A DNA stretch of 64,000 bases from DASQUK01 sp963813485 (GTDB lineage: Bacteria; Actinomycetota; Acidimicrobiia; Acidimicrobiales; VFJN01): NCBI GenBank assembly GCA_963813485.1, contig CAWEZE010000023.1, positions 62,001 to 126,000 of the forward strand. Reading direction: 5' to 3'. The notes beneath the pieces are model-generated. The model searched no databases. It worked only from the letters and a program-made list of their open reading frames with translations, and was not told where the DNA came from. This document shows positions 24,566 through 33,761 of the stretch, piece by piece. Within the stretch, counting starts at the first letter, position 1. Each line of letters starts with the position of its first letter. A program made the translations under genes and the position numbers.

Positions 24566-25387
24566 TCACAGCGAGCACCGGGGCTCAATGCGTCCGACGG
24601 CGCCGAGACCGTCGACGGCCATGAGCCCGCCGTCGACGAACGTGACGTAGAGCCGATCGAGGTCGGGCCCGGCGAAGGCGACATCGGTGGGGTTGGGCAG
24701 CGGCATCGCCACCTCGCGCTCGAGGCCGTCGCGTGTGAACCGCACCAGGCGGCCACCACCGAACAGGGCGCACCACAGGCCGCCGTCGGTATCGAGCGCC
24801 GCCCCGTCGGCGCCGCCCTCCAGGTCGGTCATGTCGCCGAAGACCCGCCGCTCGCCGACCGACCCAGCGATCGGGTCGTACGGGTAGGCGTAGTAGTGCG
24901 CCGACGTGTCGCCGATGATCAGCGTCATCTCGCCGTCGATCACCCCGGCGTTAGGCCCGTTGGTGTTGGCGATGTCGGCGTCGAGCATGCGCCACCCGTG
25001 GCGCGCGGAGAACCACCAGGCCGATCCGTCGCCGGGGCCGAGGTTCAGCTTCCCGGTGACGACGTTGCCGGCGGCGTCGGCGCACATGTCGTTGCACCGC
25101 CCCCCGATCTCGTCGGGGTAGAGGCTCACGAGGCTCCACGCGCCGGAGTCGGGGTCGGCGGCGTGGAGGCCGTCGTCGAGCGCGGCCAGCACTCGGCCGT
25201 CGGTCGTGGCCACGATGCCGGTGGGCATCGATGGTGCGGCAAGGGTGTGGACCTTGCCGCGGCCATCGTCCAGCCAGTGCAGCGTCTTGGCGGCGCAGTC
25301 GACGAAGTACAGGCGCTGCCGCTGATCGTCCCAGAGCAGGCTCTCGCCCCACCCGGTCGTGATGTCGCCGATGCGCGTGATCTCCAT
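24566..25387 (-). CDS. SMP-30/gluconolactonase-family lactonase
   Basis: 273 residues (MEITRIGDITTGWGESLLWD). Propeller blades include GWGESLLWDDQRQRLYFVDC, APSMPTGIVATTDGRVLAAL, IGGRCNDMCADAAGNVVTGKL and PNTNGPNA-like INNTNGPNAGVIDGE. The Glu in WGESLLWD, the RCND block and the late PTDVAFAGPDLDRLYV correspond to the metal-binding positions of the SMP-30 family. It is divergent from the second ArsR gene. The 24-base operator of that gene lies 37 bases upstream of this start, so the lactonase is probably under the same control. Confidence 0.85.
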   Translation of the reverse strand: MEITRIGDITTGWGESLLWDDQRQRLYFVDCAAKTLHWLDDGRGKVHTLAAPSMPTGIVATTDGRVLAALDDGLHAADPDSGAWSLVSLYPDEIGGRCNDMCADAAGNVVTGKLNLGPGDGSAWWFSARHGWRMLDADIANTNGPNAGVIDGEMTLIIGDTSAHYYAYPYDPIAGSVGERRVFGDMTDLEGGADGAALDTDGGLWCALFGGGRLVRFTRDGLEREVAMPLPNPTDVAFAGPDLDRLYVTFVDGGLMAVDGLGAVGRIEPRCSL

Positions 25388-25423
25388 GCCGGAGATTCAA
25401 GCCGCGCCCAGTGACACGGACGA

Positions 25424-25447
25424 AACGGTAAGACTACACTTACCGTT
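25424..25447. promoter_or_regulatory. Perfect inverted repeat, operator of ArsR-2
   Basis: AACGGTAAG-ACTACA-CTTACCGTT, nine-base arms without mismatch. It ends one base before the GTG of the ArsR gene and lies 37 bases upstream of the divergent SMP-30 gene, the position expected for a repressor operator over a leaderless promoter. Confidence 0.75.
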
Positions 25448-25448
25448 C

Positions 25449-25772
25449 GTGACGACTTACCGAAGCGACGGTCTGACCGCGTTGGCGGATCCGTCGCGCC
25501 GGGCGGTCTTCGAGGCGCTCCGCGGCGGTCCATGTGCCGTCGGCGAGCTGGCGAAGCGGTTCCCGATCAGTCGTCCAGCGGTCTCCCAGCACCTCAAGGT
25601 GCTCAAGGGGGCCGGTCTGGTCACAGACCAGGCGATCGGCACCAGGCGTCTCTACCGGATCAGGCCGGAGGGCATCGCCGAGTTGCGCGCCTATCTGGAC
25701 CGGATGTGGGACGACGCGCTGGCGGCGTTCGCGGCGGTAGTGGAACTAGAGGAAAGTGAGGACAATCCATGA
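25449..25772 (+). CDS. ArsR-family winged-helix repressor 2
   Basis: 107 residues from GTG 25449 (MTTYRSDGLTALADPSRRAV). Earlier ATGs in this frame would put the operator inside the gene, so the GTG is preferred. The winged helix is textbook: LADPSRRAVFEALRGGPCAVGELAKRF, recognition helix SRPAVSQHLKVLKGAGLV and wing GTRRLYRI. The motif set is that of SRPBCC-linked ArsR repressors, not metal sensors. The stop overlaps the ATG of the SRPBCC gene by four bases. Confidence 0.9.
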   Translation: MTTYRSDGLTALADPSRRAVFEALRGGPCAVGELAKRFPISRPAVSQHLKVLKGAGLVTDQAIGTRRLYRIRPEGIAELRAYLDRMWDDALAAFAAVVELEESEDNP

Positions 25773-26242
25773 GCCAACAGACGTATGCGCCCGTCGTTCG
25801 GACCATCACCGTGGCCGCGTCTCGAGAGCGTGCCTTCAAGGTGTTCACCGAGCAGTTCGGGAGCTGGTGGCCGAGGGAGTACAGCATCGGCGAGTCCGAC
25901 ATGGCCGACTTCGTGCTGGAGCCAAGGGTCGACGGCCGGTGGTACGAAGTCGGCGTCGACGGCAAGGAGTGCGACACCGGCCGGGTGACCGCCTTCGAGC
26001 CTCCCGAGCGGGTCACCCTGGCATGGCAGCTCAACGAAGCGTGGCAGTACGACCCCGATCCGGCCCACGCCAGCGAGGTCGAGATTCGCTTCATCGCCGA
26101 CGGGCCGAGCAGCACGCGGGTCGAGCTGGAGCATCGGCACTTCGACCGGCACGGGCCCGGTGCCGACGGCGTCCACGGCGGCGTCGCCAGCCCGCAGGGC
26201 TGGACCTACTGCCTGGAGCTGTTCGCCAAGGCCGTCTCCTGA
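25769..26242 (+). CDS. SRPBCC (AHSA1-type) protein
   Basis: 157 residues (MSQQTYAPVVRTITVAASRE). START-like features: ASRERAFKVFTEQFGSWWPREYS, LEPRVDGRWYEVGVDGKECDTG, VTAFEPPERVTLAWQLN and the long C-terminal helix GWTYCLELFAKAVS. The gene has GAGGACAATCC before the ATG and overlaps its ArsR partner (ATGA). The pair matches the common ArsR/AHSA1 two-gene module. Ligand unknown. Confidence 0.9.
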   Translation: MSQQTYAPVVRTITVAASRERAFKVFTEQFGSWWPREYSIGESDMADFVLEPRVDGRWYEVGVDGKECDTGRVTAFEPPERVTLAWQLNEAWQYDPDPAHASEVEIRFIADGPSSTRVELEHRHFDRHGPGADGVHGGVASPQGWTYCLELFAKAVS

Positions 26243-26309
26243 CGCGGGCCCGGCCGGGCAACGGTCGCCCGGCCGGGGCGCCGCTCCCCCGGCGGCCTCG
26301 ATGGCGCTC

Positions 26310-27632
26310 TCACCCGCCGATGTCGAGTTGTGGGGCCCGGTCGAGGACGTGTCCCACGGCGTTGGAGACCGCAGCCAGGTCGATGGCGGCAACGAAGGTC
26401 GAATACGTCAGCCACGTGAGCGCCCACCCGGGGTCGAGGACCCACGGGGGGCGGTGCACCGGGCTGCGGCACAGACCCAAGCGGCGCAGCTCGACGAGGG
26501 CGGGTATGTCGAAGAGGTCGAGCTTGCCGGCGAACAGCGTCCCCACGCAGTCCAGGCGCTCCTGTACGAATGCCGCCCGGATGAACGTGCTCACCGCCAG
26601 GAAGCCGGACAGGTACACGCAGTCCTTGGTGAACGGGGCACCGCCGGTGACCGGCCCACCCCGGAAGATGCGGCGGGTGCTCTCGAAGGCCTGTTCGGCG
26701 TCGGGCGACCGGTCCGAGAACCATCGGAAGAGCTCGACGAAGTCGGCCCCGTCGATGACCATCTGAACCCCGAGGACCCGGTCGGACAAGCGGCGGAACC
26801 GGTCGAGCTCGAGCGTGCCCGACACGAACTCGGAGAAGACGGCGAGGCCTTCCTGGGTGCGGGTGGTGCCCGGATGCCCGATGGCCAGTATCGGCAAGTC
26901 GGTCTGGTACCGACCGTTCACGGCCGTCAACACGTGGATGAACGCCTCGTGATTGAGCAGCTGCGCCGCGTCGCGTGCGGTGAATCGCGCCCCGGACCGC
27001 ACCTTGATCCGGCTCGCCGTGGCCAGGGCGTTCGCCGAGAGCTCGTCGACGATCTTGATGGCCGGCGCGTCGTCGGGGCCGAAGTGGGCGATCACCCCGG
27101 AGGACAGGATGTCGGCGACCTCCTGGGCCGAGTGGTCGCGCGAAACCTCGAACGACAGGCCCACGCGGTCGAGTCCGAGCAGGACCTCACTCACGCGCTG
27201 GGCGAGCTCGTAGGGGGTTATCGGGTCGTACCGCAACGGCGTGTGCGGGGTGCCGTAGATGGCCTGGTTGTACGTGAGGAACGACTCGGTGCCTCGCGCT
27301 GCCAGCATCCGAGCCGTCAGCTCGACCGAGTTCGCAACCGACTCCAGCCAGTCGTCGACCAGACCTCCCGGGTAGATCGACCGGCGGGCCTCGCTGACGG
27401 CCTCGACGACCGGCTCCTCGTCGAACGGTGGGTACTCGACCGACGGGAGCGCGTCGCCGCCCCCGGCGAGAAACTCCTCGCGGACCGAGGCGGGCCAGCG
27501 CAAAGCCGACAGCACCCGGATCGGCTTCGCGATCTCGTACAGTCGGTGGGCGACCGACCGGTAGCGCTCAGCATCGGGATCCGTCGCAGGGCCCGCCACC
27601 GCCTCCGCTCCCGGCGTTTCGGTCGGGCTCAT
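26310..27632 (-). CDS. QEGLA-motif protein (flavohemoglobin expression-modulating, DUF1704)
   Basis: 440 residues from ATG 27632. The name-giving motif appears as TRTQEGLAVFSEF, and a zinc-peptidase-like NHEAFIHVLTAVNGR (HExxH variant HEAFIH) stands about 35 residues before it, an arrangement like gluzincin-type peptidases of the MATCAP/DUF1704 group. The family was named from an effect on flavohemoglobin expression in other bacteria. Here no hmp gene is nearby. Single gene, convergent with the SRPBCC gene. Confidence 0.85.
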   Translation of the reverse strand: MSPTETPGAEAVAGPATDPDAERYRSVAHRLYEIAKPIRVLSALRWPASVREEFLAGGGDALPSVEYPPFDEEPVVEAVSEARRSIYPGGLVDDWLESVANSVELTARMLAARGTESFLTYNQAIYGTPHTPLRYDPITPYELAQRVSEVLLGLDRVGLSFEVSRDHSAQEVADILSSGVIAHFGPDDAPAIKIVDELSANALATASRIKVRSGARFTARDAAQLLNHEAFIHVLTAVNGRYQTDLPILAIGHPGTTRTQEGLAVFSEFVSGTLELDRFRRLSDRVLGVQMVIDGADFVELFRWFSDRSPDAEQAFESTRRIFRGGPVTGGAPFTKDCVYLSGFLAVSTFIRAAFVQERLDCVGTLFAGKLDLFDIPALVELRRLGLCRSPVHRPPWVLDPGWALTWLTYSTFVAAIDLAAVSNAVGHVLDRAPQLDIGG

Positions 27633-27807
27633 GGCCGCCGCGCCCTGCCGCGGGTGCAGCTCACAGCGGTGGGCTCGTGCGCGATGGCGGCGGCCACGGG
27701 TCAAGCGTGGTCGGCCCTGAGGCCGCCGCCTCACCCTGCGTGGGTGAATCGGAAGCCGGCCCCTTGCGGACGCCTGGTGGTACAAGAGCTCGAGTGTTCG
27801 ACAGGGC

Positions 27808-29208
27808 TCACACGGCCGTCGTCGGGTAGCCCGCCGCCGTCCAGGCGCTCATCCCGCCGAGGACGTTGATGACGTCGAGATCGGTACGGGCGTCGAGGAG
27901 GCTGGCCGATACCGAGGACCGGTAGCCGGATCCGCACGTGACGGCCACGGGTCGACCGGTGCGGCGGACGTCGTCGAGGCGTAGGGGCAGTTCGCCGCCG
28001 GTGATGAACGTGGCGCCTTCCACATGGCCGTCGGCCCATTCGCTGGGCTGACGGACGTCCAGCAGGTCGACCTCGCCGGCGGCGAGGCGCTGGCGGAGCT
28101 CGTGCACGGTGATCTGCGGGAGCCGCTCGAGATCCAGGGCCGCGGTGCGCCAGGCCAGCATCCCGCCGGCCAGCCATCCGACCGGCAGCTCGTAGCCGAT
28201 GCGCAGCAGGTCCCAGGTGACGGGCCACAGGTCGGCCGGTGAGTCGAGGACCAGCACGACGTCGGCGTTCTCGTCGAGGACCGTCCCCGCCCAGGTGGGG
28301 AAGGACGCACCCTGCCCGACGTTCAGCGCGCCCGGGATGTGCCCGCCCCCGAACGCCTCGGGGGGCCGGGTGTCGAGCACGACGGCGCCGTCGCGCGCCG
28401 CCCGCGACACGGCGTCGGTCTCGAGCGCCGGTGGTTCCCCCAGCACGCCGAGCGGGGCGACGCCGGCGAGGTTCTGGCGCCGCATCCGTTTCCAGTACGG
28501 CGGGACGGCCGGCAGGTTGTCGAGGCGGAGGCAATGCTCGACGAACTCGGCCTTGGAGGAGACCGCGGCCAGGATCTCGTTGGTGCGGCGTTCGTAGCCG
28601 ACGGTCGTGGACAGGCGGCTGCCGATGTTCCCGCCGCACAGCGAGCCGGCGACGTGGGTGGGGAACACCTCGACGTGGTCGGGCAGCTCGAGGATCTTCG
28701 TCTGGATCGTGCGGCAGAATTCCTTCGCGGCGGCCTCGGCTTGGTCGCGCCCGCCGAGCAGGTCGGGACGGGCCAGGTCACCGACGAGCAACGCGCCGCC
28801 CGACAGCAGCAGGGCGGGCACGTCGGCCGACGCCGACCGGTCGTACACGAGCACGCTGATGTGTTCGGGCGTGTGCCCCGGGGTGTGCAGCACCTCGAAG
28901 CCGACCTCGCCCAGCTCGAACTGCTCGCCGTCGTGAAGCGCCCGATGGTCGAAGCCGACCTCGCCGGCCGCCGAGGCGAGCAGTTCCACGTCGCCCCGCT
29001 CCGCCACCTCGGTCAGGCCCGAGAGGTAGTCGTTGTGGCCGTGGGAGTCGAGGGCGTGGCGGATCCGCAGTCCCTGCACCCGTGCGACGTCGAAATAACC
29101 GGAGACGTCACGCTGCGGGTCGAGCAGCAGCGCCTCTCCGGTCTCCTCCGACCCGACCAGGTAGGAGGCATGGCCCAAGCCCTGCACGTAGAACTGCTTG
29201 AAGAACAC
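27808..29208 (-). CDS. MBL-fold hydrolase with two rhodanese domains (persulfide dioxygenase-like)
   Basis: 466 residues from GTG 29208 (MFFKQFYVQGLGHASYLVG), a start that matches the usual MFFKQF beginning of this family. The metallo-beta-lactamase domain has HGHND in place of HxHxDH, HTPGHTPEHISVL and a later FPTHVAGSLCG. Two rhodanese domains follow. The first (VVLDTRPPEAFGGGHIPGAL) has no catalytic Cys, the second (DLLDVRQPSEWADGHVEGA) ends in VTCGSGYRSS with the active Cys. Such proteins oxidise glutathione or mycothiol persulfide in sulfur metabolism. It begins 8 bases after the stop of the amylase gene. Confidence 0.9.
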   Translation of the reverse strand: MFFKQFYVQGLGHASYLVGSEETGEALLLDPQRDVSGYFDVARVQGLRIRHALDSHGHNDYLSGLTEVAERGDVELLASAAGEVGFDHRALHDGEQFELGEVGFEVLHTPGHTPEHISVLVYDRSASADVPALLLSGGALLVGDLARPDLLGGRDQAEAAAKEFCRTIQTKILELPDHVEVFPTHVAGSLCGGNIGSRLSTTVGYERRTNEILAAVSSKAEFVEHCLRLDNLPAVPPYWKRMRRQNLAGVAPLGVLGEPPALETDAVSRAARDGAVVLDTRPPEAFGGGHIPGALNVGQGASFPTWAGTVLDENADVVLVLDSPADLWPVTWDLLRIGYELPVGWLAGGMLAWRTAALDLERLPQITVHELRQRLAAGEVDLLDVRQPSEWADGHVEGATFITGGELPLRLDDVRRTGRPVAVTCGSGYRSSVSASLLDARTDLDVINVLGGMSAWTAAGYPTTAV

Positions 29209-29215
29209 GCCGGCG

Positions 29216-32200
29216 TCAAGGGCCCGCGGCCATGGCCGCGGGCGGCGCCACGTAGGGCTTCTCCGGGTCGGCCCCCTCGAGCTGCCAGACCTCGTGGCCA
29301 TAGGTGTCGAACACGAGGAACTGGTCGGGGCCCGGGTCCTTGGCGTCGTTGCCCCGATGGAGGATGTAGGCGAGCTGGTCGGCCCCGTCGGCCAGGTCGA
29401 TCGCGGAACTCGATGCCGAACACGTCCTGGCCGATCGGGCGGAGCGGGATCGTCCCACGCGGTCTCGGTCGCCGCGCCCGTCCAGACGTGCAGGCCCCAG
29501 AAGTCGTTGAAGTCGGTGCTGGTGGGGTCGCCGTAGTCGCGCGGCCGGACGCCGGTAGTGGATCGTGGCGAAGTCCTCCGCCGCCCCCCGGGACCGGTGG
29601 ACCACCTGCTCGCCGGGCTGGAACCAGGCCGTCGGCGTCTCGGTCGGCGTGAAGGTCTGGGCATCGACGTCGACGGTCCCGCCGTTGCGGATGGTGACGG
29701 TCAGCGGCGACGACAGGTCCGGTGGCGTCAGCGTGAACACTGCGCCGTAGTCGTCCGTTGCGTCGGGCGGGGCGTTGGTCATCGACGGGACCGGCCGCGC
29801 TGGTCACGTCGATCGTCACGCCCGAGCAGTCGGTACAGGCGTAGTGGACCGTGGCGTGGCCCTGGGCCTCGGCTTGGGACGTGTAGATCGTCACGTCGCC
29901 CTGGCGTAACCAGATCTCGGGGGTCGCGCCCGGGTCGAAGCTCCGGTCGGGGCTGTTGTCGGGGTCCTTGGTGTCACCGCGATGGACGATGAAGTTCACC
30001 GGCAGCGTGTCGTTCGCGAGCTTCACGAAGGCGAACCGGCCGTACTCGTCCTCACCCAGGAACGGCTTGGGGGTGGTCCAGTCGGTGGCCTCCTCGGGGG
30101 CGATGGCATCGCCCCACAGGTGCAGGCCCCAGAAGTCGTTGGCGTTGCCGGTGGTGTGGTCCCCGTAGTCGCCGGCCGGGCGGGCGTAGTGGACGACGGC
30201 GTAGGGGGTCTCCGGCGCGGCGGCCTCGGGGAACTCGACACCGACGTTGACCACCTCGTCGGCGGCGAGGTGTCCCGAAAGGTCGTTGACGATCGCCCGG
30301 AACGACAGCTTGGTGTCCTCGTGGCCGCGCAGGTGGCTGGCGTCGTAGAACACGCGGTACGGCGGGTTGTCGTCGGTGCCGATCGGCACGTACTCGCCGG
30401 AGCCCTCACGCACGGCGAAGGTCACCTCGGCGTACGCGTCCTGGTCGAGCTCGGCTGCCACCTCGACCCGGTCGGCGACCTGGTGGCCGTCCCACGAGTT
30501 GGTGCCCAACGCCACGGTGTCGCCGTGCTCGAGGCTGGTGATGGCGATGCCGGGGGCGGCGTCGCTGGCCGGCAATGGCCGGTTGGCCTGGTAGATGACG
30601 ACTCCCAGGGCCGGCACGGTGACGCTGAGCTCGCCGTCTGGCCCGGTGGTCGCCGTGTCGGGCACGCTCCCGCTAGGCGCCAGCTTGCGCGACACGAGCT
30701 TGTACTTCGCACCCGCGGGTGAGAACGTCGGCACCTCGGCGCTGGCCGCTGCCTCGCTGTTGTTGAGGGCGACCACGTATTCGACGCGTTGGTCGCGGTC
30801 GATCCGGGAGAAGGCGTAGACGCCGGGGCCGGCGGAGCTGACGCGGTGGATCTGGGCGCCGGAACGTAGCGCCGGGTGCTGTCGGGAGAGCTTGGCGAGC
30901 TCGCCGATCGTGTCGTAGAGCGGGTGGTCGCGGTCGAAGTTGTCGTCGGCCGAGGTCTCGTCGGTGCCGATCAGGTCGTTGTCGGCGTACGAGGGCACGG
31001 CGTTGGCGAACATGTCCTCGCGGGCGTCCTTGTCGCCACCGTCGCCGACGAAGCCCTGCTCGTCGCCGTAGTAGACGACCGGCTGGCCCCGGGCGAAGAA
31101 CATGAGGGCGTGCGCCAGCCGGGAGCGGGCCAGTAGCTCGGCGTCGCCGGCGCCAGCCTGGTCGACACGCTGGAGGAAGTAGCCGATGCGCCCCATGTCG
31201 TGGTTCCCGAGGAACGTGGGCATGGCGTAGGCGTTGCTGTCGGCGTCGGTGTAGTAGTCATCGAGGGCGAAGAAGTCGCGCAGGGCATCGGTGGGCGCGC
31301 CCTGCGACGCGAACCCACGCGCCGCCAACTGGAAGGCGAAGTCGATCGTCGACTGCAGCCGGCCCTTGGTGGAGAACTCGCTCATGAACGCCGGGCCGAA
31401 CTGCTGGTCGAACACCTCGCCGAAGGCGAAGAAGTCGTCGATGCCCCGCGCCTCGGCGGCGGCAAGGATGTCAGGTCCGAACTTCTGCCAGAACTCCATG
31501 TTCACGTGCTTGGTGGTGTCGATACGGAACCCGTCGACGCCGAACTCGTCGATCCAGAACGAGTAGATGTCGACCATCCCCTCGACCACCTCGCGGCGCT
31601 CGGTCCACAAGTCGTCGAGACCGAAGAAGTCGCCGTACAACGAGTTCTCGCCGGTGAAGCTCGTGTTGCCCCGGTTGTGGTACAGCAACGGGTCGTTGAG
31701 CCAGGCGGGGTTCTTCACGTCCGCCTCGTCGGGCGGCAGCGTTGCCGCGTAGGGGAACGAGCCCGCATTCACCTCCGGGAACGAGTAGTCGGGCTGGCCC
31801 GAGTAGGCGAAGTCGGAGTCGTCGAACGGTTGTCCGCTCGCGTCGCGGTAGGGGAAGTCGCGCTTGTTGCGATAGCCCGCGTTGCCCTCGAGCTGGATGA
31901 CATCGGCGGTGTGGTTGGTGACGATGTCCATGACCACCTTCATGTCGCGGTCGTGGGCCTCGTCGACCAAGCGCGGCGAAGTCTGCGTTCGTGCCGAGAT
32001 GGGGGTCGACGTGGAGGAAGTCCTCGATCCAGTAGCCGTGGTAGCCGGCGGAGTGCCCGTACAGGTCGGTGGTGTCCGACTGCGTCGGCTTGTTGGTGAA
32101 GATCGGCCCCACCCAGATGGCGGTTACGCCGAGACCCTGGAGATAGGGCAGCTTGCGGCGCAGGCCCTCGAGGTCGCCACCGTGGTAGTAGCCCTTCTCG

Positions 32201-33093
32201 CTAGGTAGGTAGCCGTGGGCCAGCACGTTCTCCTGGGTGTCGCCGGCCACGCAGGCTCCTGCAAAGGCACCGCAGTTGTTCCTGCGATTGCCGTCGTTGA
32301 AGCGGTCGGGCATGGCGAAGTACAGGACCTCGTCGACGAACGGGTGGCGCACGGGCTCGCGCACGAGGGCGGCGTCGTCGACCGGCGTCGCCGGCGTCAC
32401 CGCGATGTCGAGGACGTGGCTGCCCTGGTCATAGCTGAACGTGACGACGTCGCCGGCGCCACCGACCGTGAACGGGATGTTGGCGCCGTCACGCACGCCG
32501 CCGCCGCCGTAGTTCTCGTCCCAGGTCTCGTCGATCGCCACCTTGGCCTCATAGGCGCCGGGTGGCAGCGATGACGTGGAGAATCGCCCGACACCATCGC
32601 CGTCGGCGTCCTGCAGCCACGACCTCAGGCAACCCGGGTCCCAGTCGCTCGCACAGCCCAGCTCGCTCTGGAAGCTGCCCGGTACCGTCGCGATCACCGA
32701 CGTCTGGTTGTCGGTGGCCCAGTGAGTCTCGTCGTCGTAGAAGAACTTGACCTGGCTCGGCCCGCCGAGGGACACGCCGATGTTCTGCCCATCGCGCACC
32801 GCGCCGGCGCCGTAGTTCTCGTCCCACGTGCCGTCGAGCGCCGCCTTGTACTCCCAACTCCCGGCCGGGAGCGGGAAGCTGCCCTGCCACACACCGTCGT
32901 CGGGGTCGAGCGTCAGATGGGTGGCCGCGCACTCCGGCTGCCAGTCCCCCGGGCAGCCCAACTCCTGCTGGAAGCTCCCGGCGACGGTCACCGTCGCCGG
33001 CTCAGCCGCAGCCGGGGTCACCGGTCCGGCTACGCCGAGCGTCGCGGCCACCAGGCCGGGGACCAGTAGCAGCACGAGCGGTCTACGTGCCAT
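29216..33093 (-). pseudogene. Secreted alpha-amylase/pullulanase-type GH13 enzyme with several frame breaks
   Basis: GGAGGGGG precedes ATG 33093 (MARRPLVLLLVPGLVAATLG, a signal peptide ending AAA). Two X25-like modules follow (VAGSFQQELGCPGDWQ and VPGSFQSELGCASDWD), then the GH13 barrel with GVTAIWVGPIF, nucleophile region DGFRIDTTKHVNMEF, acid/base FAFGEVFDQ and FLGNHDMGR, and C-terminal starch-binding modules (DYGD...NDFWGLHLW, repeated). The frame changes at about 31969, 29783, 29543, 29437 and 29405. In at least four cases removing one base restores the family sequence. The intact enzyme would be about 1,290 residues and degrade extracellular starch or pullulan. Decay or sequence errors cannot be told apart here. 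Confidence 0.85.
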
Positions 33094-33227
33094 GGTCGAC
33101 ACCCCCTCCGACTGCTCCTGAGCATAGGTGGCGACCGCGGTCGGGCGGCGGGCATGTCCACGGCTCGCTGCGACGTCCGGATCTCGTTCCTCGGTCCGGA
33201 GAGGCGCGTGACATCGTGGTCGTGCCG

Positions 33228-33505
33228 ATGCGCGAGCAACCCGAGCTGCCCCCTGACGCCGAGCTGGTCGCCCGCCTGCGCGCCAAGGACGACACCGCCT
33301 TTGCGCTGGTGCTCGACGCCTGGTCGGGTGGCATGGCGCGTGTGGCCCGCTCCATCGTGTCGACGTACGCCTCCGCCGACGAGGTCGTGCAGGACGCGTG
33401 GCTCGCGGTCGTCCAGGGCCTCGCAGCGTTCGAGGGCCGGTCGGCAAGCTGGAGGAGTACTGCGCGGCGTCGGCATCCGACGTCGGTACCGAGGTGAGGC
33501 AATGA
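33228..33505 (+). pseudogene. ECF sigma factor with internal deletion (region 4 missing)
   Basis: ATG 33228 opens sigma region 2 (LVARLRAKDDTAFALVLDAW, ASADEVVQDAWLAVVQGLAAF). After FEGRS at about 33443 the sequence jumps to KLEEYCAASASDVGTEVRQ and a TGA at 33503-33505, in another frame. That tail is what one expects at the very end of such a sigma factor, so roughly 100 residues including the -35-binding region 4 are missing. The read-through frame gives only an 89-residue protein ending TSVPR. The tail's stop overlaps the ATG of the anti-sigma gene, the usual arrangement for the intact pair. Confidence 0.75.
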
Positions 33506-33761
33506 CCGACCTGAACTGCGACGAGCTGGTGGAGCTGGTCACGGACTACCTCGACGGCGCCCTCGACGACGAGACCGAGCGTCGCGTCACCGACCACCTG
33601 GCCGATTGCGATGGCTGCACCACCTACGTCGACCAGGTCAAGCAGACTGCGATGGCTGCGAGCAGTACGTCGATCAGGTCCGCCAGACTGTTCGCCTCGT
33701 CCGCACCGTCTATCGCGGTGGCCCGCCGGGCAACGCGACGTCGATCCAGACCAAGCGGTGA
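33502..33761 (+). pseudogene. Zinc-finger anti-sigma factor, broken by a 41-base duplication
   Basis: ATG 33502 begins MTDLNCDELVELVTDYLDGA, the N-terminus of a zf-HC2 anti-sigma factor, with HLADCDGC as zinc site (His, Cys, Cys). Near 33648 the stretch coding for CDGC..YVDQV.QT is repeated in altered form, out of frame by one base. The second copy continues as DGCEQYVDQVRQTVRLVRTV and ends IQTKR at TGA 33759-33761. A repaired gene would give about 72-73 residues. The 3' end overlaps the convergent endonuclease-family gene by 52 bases. Confidence 0.7.
33607..33688 (+). repeat. 41-base imperfect tandem duplication
   Basis: Copy 1 is 33607-33647 and copy 2 is 33648-33688, both starting TGCGATGGCTGC. 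By hand alignment 31 of 41 bases agree. Three codon changes and one silent change separate the copies (Thr-Thr to Glu-Gln, Lys to Arg), so they look like two homologous alleles placed side by side rather than a fresh duplication. Confidence 0.75.
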
